The notes below the pieces were generated by a model that was given only the letters and a program-made list of their open reading frames with translations, was not told where the DNA came from and did not search any database. Both the position numbers and the translations under genes were made by a program. Shown one piece after another: positions 58,620 to 64,000 of a DNA stretch of 64,000 nucleotides (its first letter is position 1; each line of letters opens with the position of its first letter). The DNA is taken from NCBI GenBank assembly GCA_030762175.1, contig CM060830.1, positions 47,825,501 through 47,889,500 on the forward strand, read 5' to 3'. Source of the DNA: Metallyticus violacea (taxonomy: Eukaryota > Arthropoda > Insecta > Mantodea > Metallyticidae).

Positions 58620-61180
58620 CTGACACTTTAGTACCAAAAGAAGGTACATATTAAAGATTTCAACACAGAAATAAACACATCTCTCAAAATAATATGTAAT
58701 AAATTTGCTTAAAATATGCATTCCTTAAAAAAATAGGAGGATTTGCTTACAGAGCACTAAAACACTTTACTCCCGCCTAGAAACTCTATTTTTATTTTAT
58801 GTAAATTACATTTATGCAATAATTTATTGCTCTAACATAGAAACAACTTAATAAAAAAATCGGTGTTTAGATCACAAATAATTTCCTTGAAATACTGCAA
58901 AAGTAGCAAGTCGCTGTTAAATTTAGAGTACAAAACACATAAAATAACTTTTCTGTGCTGCCAATGCTAGCACCACCGTTACAACTACTTTACATTCATC
59001 CTGTATTATCTCCTTAACAAAGTTATAGAATAATTGAGCTAATATTTTAAAATGCCTTGCCTTAAATAGCAGACTGCAAAGTCTATTGAGATGGGATATC
59101 TATCGTCGAATACTAAAGTATCAATATGCTCACAAACATACCGATAGTCTCTATTACGTAATCCTCCATAGTAGGCGATTCCTTTTGACTGGCGTAGAAC
59201 TTGACGCTTTAATATTTCGTAGTCATGACGACGGAGTATCGTTGCTGTTTGAGACTGTACCTCATAACAGCCTGCTTCTTTATATGTCAATATAGCATAA
59301 AGCCGAAAGAATAGACAGTTCATACATGATACATGATGCTCCAGTAATCAATATTGTTTGGTGGGCTGCATTAGCATACACAGTTCACTTTTTTATCCAC
59401 CTGCAGCTATAAACTTCGCTCTTCTCCTTCCAGCCCTCTTATATTTCACTTCTTTTTCCTATTCTGATCCTGTTGTGCATCCTTATTGCTTTTGTGTACT
59501 CTTTTTATCTCTGTTCCTTTTTATTATTTTTCCCCCCTTCTATATCTTCTCTAGCACCTACCCTTCTTTCCTGTTTTCTTCTCAAGTATATCCTGGCCGT
59601 TCAAAATTTCCTTTAATTCTTGTTTTTCGCTCTTCCTGATGCAGTTATCTTATAATATTTTCTTTTGTAACTTTCCGTTTTTCGGCGGTATCGTATCCTT
59701 TAAAACTAACGTTTGGACAAAAGCTATAAGCCAATGTTCAAATCAGAGAGGTTAGAATCTTCTCTTTCGGTCCCCAACAACTCTTCAATGTTGTTTTTCA
59801 CTTTTATTTTTAAATGCGGTTGTTTGTTATATGGCAAAACATGAGTTATGTTAACATTTTCTAATTTGCACTTAGCAAGCCGGGAAACTGCATAATATCA
59901 GATCTTGAGTGCAACCAAACAACTGGAGATTCTTCTAAAATTCACATAATAGCCTTTTGTACGTAGGTTTCTCCAGACTACTACGAATAATGGCATTGTA
60001 AGTCATTTACCAAGATTTGATACCTTCCCTTTAATGGCAGTTCAGGTTTTAGTCTTGGAAATAAAATTGAAGGAAAACTCCCCAGGATATGATTATAGAA
60101 AGTTACTTAGCAATGTGGAAGAAGAATGTTTTACATTTCTAACATCATTTATTAATCATTAGGTACAAATTCTCAAAATAATGCTACAATAAATTGAATA
60201 AAAGATTTCGTACCACAATGCTCGGGCATAAGCTTTTAATAACACCTCCCTCTTAAACAACAGATAAAAGAGTTTAAATGCTGCCCAAAAGTAAGGATAA
60301 AGTTTATTAGTTGGCTTGAAAATCAAACTTTTCTATTCATTGTGTTAGAAAAGGCAACTTTAAGCTAATATAGTCACATACATTCCACTAAGTTGTAGGA
60401 CTTACGCTTCGGAGAAGTCTCCGGGCCTAACATTTTGAAAAGAAGACTGGAGACGACTCTCCGAGAGGAAGAAAGGCGAAAGTTTACCATCCCAGTCAGA
60501 ACGCTTACGTCTTAGAATGGAAGAACTTCCGATAGGCCAGAACCAATCATTAACTGAATCATCCTGACGTGGCCAGGTATCAAGAAAAAAATATATATAT
60601 GACTCTGAGTACCGAAAGAATTGCAGAACTCCTTGGTACTATTGCTGTTGAGTACTATAATGCAGAGCTCAGAGTGAAGGTATGAAGACCCTTCTGCGAT
60701 AATATACAGAAGAAATCGATGTAGTGAAATAATAGAGACTGCTGTAAGCACAATTAAAACACTTGAAGCTCGGTGCTATTCCCAGCAGTCAGAAAAATGT
60801 TGAAGGATCTCTGTAGCCATAGCTTCCATTTTCCACTCTCAGGCGCCTAAAACTTACCTAAGACTCGACAAGAGGGAACAAATTAAATGGATTTTTCTTA
60901 TTAATATTGAAAGAAGTGTTAGACGTTCATAAACTATTGGAAAAATCAGGGGATTTAATTTTTAAATTGTGATATATGAAAATTATATAGTAAGAGCAGT
61001 TTCAATGTTCTGAAACTTAGATCGTCTACCAGCAAACCGACTGCTCTCCAAACGCTCACGTGGCACGCTTTACGCCATTTTCTCTCCCAGTAAGTTGTGA
61101 GCGGAATTTCGAAATCGTGGAAAGTTGATGTGCAGTGGAGAGTGAGATTTCATCAGGTAGTGCATAGTGTTGTGTAATAA
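58620..61180. other. Unassigned sequence (2.5 kb)
   Basis: No gene recognised. Overlapping opposite-strand frames at 59,039-59,323 and 59,086-59,295 are probably chance. A pyrimidine-rich part (59,400-59,640) gives a hydrophobic frame. A frame at 60,512-60,751 (-) is discussed under rejected items. Confidence 0.45.
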
Positions 61181-61187
61181 CGATATA

Positions 61188-61620
61188 TTCAAGGTATACA
61201 TCAGGTACAGAAAGTCTTGTGGCAGAACGAAACAGGCGTTTAGATGTGAATTTCCAGGCAGTACGGTTCCAACACGAAAAACAATATTAAAGTTAGCACA
61301 TAATTTAATGAATGAAACAGGTTCTATGATAATACGCTAGACCATAAATAAAATTCAAATATACGTGCAGAACTTGCAATTACGTGCATCATAGAAAAAA
61401 ATCCACAAATAAAATGGCATGATCACGTAAATAGAATGGAACCCTCCCCCACACCCCCAAAATAGTAATTGACTATACACCTATAAGATGACGAGATATT
61501 GGGCGCCCTCGAAAGATATGGAAAAACCAATTTCAACAAAAATCGTCGATTACGTGAAGACGCAATAGGCCTTGTGGTCTCCTCGTTCCCCAGACTTTAC
61601 GATTTGTGATCGTGCCCAAA
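61188..61620 (+). mobile_element. DUF4817-like transposase relic with foreign middle
   Basis: The plus frame at about 61,190-61,340 reads CGRTKQAFRCEFPGSTVPTR then KTILKLAHNLMNETGSM. This fits the N-terminal DUF4817/helix-turn-helix segment (R..F...FPGS.VP...TI..L...F..TGSV). At 61,572-61,616 LWSPRSPDFTICDRA fits the third catalytic motif (W.PRSPDLT.CDFFLW). The ~400 residues expected between are replaced by about 230 bases that include LINE-like sequence (next entry). The copy is dead. Confidence 0.65.
61390..61560 (+). mobile_element. LINE C-terminal fragment
   Basis: Plus-strand frames read IKWHDHVNRMEPSPTPPK and, one frame over, YTPIR, a stop, RDIGRPRKIWKNQFQQ. The pair W..HV.RM ... Y.P.GRR..GRPR.RW is the common C-terminal signature of RTE-like and related insect LINE proteins. 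It lies between the two halves of a transposase relic. Confidence 0.6.
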
Positions 61621-61683
61621 ACCCGCCTTCACTGCATTAGAAAAGACTGTGCTAGTGGCAAATATGGTTTATATGTATTTTAA

Positions 61684-61712
61684 TAATATAATAATAATAA
61701 TAATAATATTCC
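61684..61712. repeat. (ATA/AAT)n microsatellite
   Basis: About eight interrupted taa/ata units. The ~600 bases after it, to 62,325, hold no recognised gene. Confidence 0.85.
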
Positions 61713-62326
61713 TAATGTCTTGTTTTTATCTTTATTTACTTTTATTCAACTTTATTTTGCATAAGTTCTTTCCTATTCTCCAGCACATTTCCTCTTGCAG
61801 GTATCTTTCTTGCGCGACGGGCGGTTACAGACTCTCAGCCAACGGCCGTTCGCCATTTCCGATTCTATCTCTTCCATTATTAACTTTCGTGCTGAGTTTC
61901 AATGAACACAGAGCATCTACAGCAATCAGATATCCCTTCAGGGTCCGAAGTTTGGACCTAGTTGCTCACGATTTGGTTCTATGATTCTGAATACCTAAGG
62001 GTAGACGTGAGCGGAGAGTGGCATAACCAACTTCTCTCTTTCTGTTCGTTTCAAACAGGAAAACAACTGTCACCATCTTTGTATGATGCTGGCTAATTTT
62101 ATAGCATCATCACTGTGTCTGTTTTGCTTAAGCGCTCAGTCTGTTTCATCTTTTGTTTACTGCTTTTAATAGTTATATTCTTATGTGAAAGGATTTAAAG
62201 TGTTTAACATTCAGAAATTGTAATGAAAACGAAATGAAATTGAAATGATCGAATGGTAGCATATATTCGAGTGTATTACAATATCCTGTCAGTGTTTGTA
62301 CATAAGAGAGAAAGGATTCTTAATAC

Positions 62327-63015
62327 ATGCTGAAATTTAGTGTGAAAATTAGCTCTACAGAAGTTCTATCTGCTGTTGTGGCATATCTGCCTACAGTTGC
62401 AATTGTTGACGCTGTAGTTCCTGAAGATGCTGGGATGACGGTAGTTGGCTGGTATCACAACTTGTTCAGATTCGGGGACTTTGAAAGCGAAGGGAATAAT
62501 TCTATATTTGCAGGCAATACTGAAGTTGCATGCAGATACGCATTATCATTTTGAAACACAGCACCTGGACGTAACAGTACACGAGGTTGTAGACTATCAT
62601 TAATGTATTTCTGTGCTGTAACTAACCCTGCCGTACCACCGAAAGCCAGAACGTCGGGGGTGGTAATGGACCCGTATTTTTCATTTCTAAAAACAGCGAA
62701 TTCCCTCACAGGTCTTCCATATACTCGCATTCAAGTATAGAGAAAGTAGAATTCATCATTAAAGATGATTCCTCGACATTCTGCATGCTTATAACGCTCT
62801 CCGGTCAAGGCTGACATTAATGGATATCGGCATAGTGGAGGCGCTACTGTAGTTCTGCTTAGGCCAGTCAACTACCAATGCCACGCAATGCTGTCGAGAA
62901 ATCCTTACATCCCTTAGAATTCTTGGAAGAGTTACGGTGTGGTCCAGTTTTGTTTCATTCGCGATGCGGCGGTTCTCCTTTGTATTGGATTGCATAAGGA
63001 GGATTTCAGGCACGG
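62327..63015 (-). mobile_element. Tc1-type transposase relic
   Basis: Minus-strand frames in order: LRDVRISRQHCVALVVDWPK (about 62,920), then GIIFNDEFYFLYT, corresponding to the first catalytic Asp region (W..V.FSDES.F), then 62,730-62,455 MRVYGRPVREFAVFRNEKYG, VLAFGGTAGLVTAQKYINDS, LQPRVLLRPGAVFQNDNAYL (second Asp region, QQDNA..H) and LFPSLSKSPNLNKLWYQ (WP..SPDLNPIE..W). The glutamate of the DDE triad falls in a stretch shortened to NLNKLW, so the catalytic centre is broken. Both the N-terminal DNA-binding region and the termini were not identified. Confidence 0.8.
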
Positions 63016-63274
63016 AAGCACTACATAGATCTTTTGTATCCTATTCCATGAGGAAGGAATGGGGTGAGGGATATGAAGGACTACCAGGTATTAATGTAGC
63101 TGAAGTCCTTAATGATTTCCTTTCTGTGACTGATCTTCGAGGCATTGTTTGTACCCTTTTATTGATCTTTACATATGCTCCTCCTCCAAAGATGCCAGGG
63201 CATTTTTGCATTGAGCAAATTCCACCACTGCACAGCGCTCACCGCCAACAAACTCGCTTGGCCTTGAAATAATG

Positions 63275-63425
63275 AAACAATGAGAGGGAACGAGGAACTT
63301 AAAAATTCCCAGTATTTACCTAAGTGCCCAGCACAAATCACAAAAAAAAAAACCAAGGTCAGTATGGCCGACCCTAAGAGATCTGAACTGCGGAACTCCC
63401 AACTGAGCTACCCTATTCAGTGCTC
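63275..63425 (-). mobile_element. Possible tRNA-derived SINE (C-like)
   Basis: On the minus strand gggtagctcagttgggagtt followed by gcagttcagatctcttaggg is strongly tRNA-like (A box tagctcagttgg, weak B box). A body with a T-rich run and ggcacttaggtaaatactgg follows. The phrase gtcggccata links it to the 50.2 kb copy (atcggccacc), but the bodies do not clearly align. Confidence 0.4.
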
Positions 63426-63639
63426 CTCTCTTCGCTGTCTGTGTGGGTACCCTCATATTATTACATCTGTGTGCCCCACTTGCCGGGGCGTGAATAGTTC
63501 AACCTCCAGGCACAACCATCATTCAAACCCTATAAGTTGAATTCATCTTCGAGGCATTATTTTTATTCAGTGTTCTGAATACAAAGCTCTATTGAAAATA
63601 TTGAGAGTGCAATGAGTAACCCTTGGTGTATTTTTTTCT

Positions 63640-63925
63640 TTTATTTATTTGTGGACGCTCTTTAACATCTCAGGCCATAAGCATCCCATTCAATTCAGTG
63701 CGTGAAATAGGCGACAAATTTTGCTCAGATGCCTCTTCTTTCAGGCTTGAGGTTCTTTTTCGTGCCGTAAATGTACGACACGGGACCCACGGCTTTACTT
63801 CCCTTCCGAAGGAAGCCATACTTAGGAATTTTACGCCCAAAAAATCCATCGACCCTGTCCGGGTTTGAACCCGCGATCTTGGGTTTAGGAGGCAAGTATG
63901 GTTACCACTACACCACCAGGACCGA
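63640..63925 (-). mobile_element. SINE family A, full-length copy with TSD
   Basis: Complete minus-strand copy from tail (ttatttatttgtggacgctc) to head (caccaccaggaccga). The flanks aacccttggtgta (63,618-63,630) and aaccccttggcgta (63,925-63,938) are a likely duplication with small differences. Frames read across it (AVNVRHGTHGFTSLPKEA) are artefacts. Confidence 0.93.
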
Positions 63926-64000
63926 ACCCCTTGGCGTAGGACTTTATAATTGACACTCAAATCTTTATTATCTTTGTACTAATTGAAGTTTGCAATGGGG

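Noticed and set aside
59039..59323. 94-aa minus frame with an overlapping 69-aa plus frame
   Set aside because: No known motif. Overlapping opposite frames of this length are expected by chance.
60512..60751. RNase H-like LPGH motif of a LINE (minus strand, FFLIPGHVRMIQ)
   Set aside because: Only the four-residue PGH core matches; the downstream residues do not follow the G..GNE.AD pattern and no neighbouring LINE domain is visible.
1..64000. piRNA cluster
   Set aside because: Mixed-orientation transposon fragments are compatible with one, but sequence alone gives no positive evidence; small-RNA mapping would be needed.
1..64000. CRISPR arrays, operons or prokaryotic genes
   Set aside because: No regularly spaced direct repeats with unique spacers, no dense coding, and SINE/LINE content shows eukaryotic nuclear DNA.
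1..64000. Endogenous viral sequence
   Set aside because: No frame resembled a viral replicase, capsid or envelope; the reverse transcriptase relics have non-LTR LINE features.

Overview
The window looks like intergenic DNA from a large, repeat-rich arthropod genome. It is AT-rich, long reading frames are almost absent, and no intact host gene, rRNA or functional tRNA could be recognised. Nearly everything identifiable is a mobile element or a simple repeat. The element set (mariner and related IS630-type transposases, a Jockey-like LINE, two well-populated tRNA-derived SINE families) points to an insect. A cockroach or termite is my best guess, but that rests on general familiarity and not on a search.

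SINEs are the most coherent component. Family A has a tRNA-like head whose 5' ggtcctg can pair with caggatc at the head's end, and a tail of taaataaat. It has copies near 8.05, 27.7, 32.6, 34.0, 34.5, 39.0, 39.7, 57.3 and 63.7 kb. Family B has a Leu/Ser-tRNA-like head and a tail ending in gggcgttaaac plus A-rich sequence. It has copies near 1.2, 1.7, 8.1, 37.2, 49.9, 57.6 and 58.3 kb. Several copies keep target-site duplications (TSDs), the best being a perfect 14-bp pair around 39,662-39,960. At 8.05-8.6 kb a B element sits inside an A element with a 15-bp duplication. A third, looser set (C) lies at 48.6, 50.2 and perhaps 63.3 kb.

DNA transposon relics: mariner-type transposases at 2.2-2.6 (+), 12.7-13.6 (-), 23.1 (+), 40.3-41.5 (+) and 44.5 kb (+); a related DUF4817-like, Tc3-like transposase type at 5.3-6.1 (-), 7.0-7.2 (-), 8.9-9.2 (-) and 61.2-61.6 kb (+); a Tc1-type copy at 62.3-63.0 kb (-). 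All are broken by stops, frameshifts, deletions or lost catalytic residues. LINE relics: a 2.2-kb Jockey-like copy at 15.0-17.2 kb (-), two related 3' ends at 28.4 and 43.5-44.2 kb (-), and smaller pieces at 38.2-39.0 (-) and 61.4 kb (+).

Less explained items: a pair of inversely oriented copies of an unrecognised terminal-inverted-repeat element (23.3 and about 52 kb) sharing a short protein-coding segment; a 260-bp near-perfect palindrome at 11.2-11.5 kb; two coding-like relics at 44.9-45.3 (+) and 46.3-46.7 kb (-) of unknown identity; and a few GC-richer, motif-bearing patches (22.1-22.5, 26.4-26.7, 52.9-53.0, 56.2-56.4 kb) that could be promoters or exons of unseen genes. The genes here do not form a pathway. 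The window is best read as layered transposon insertions.
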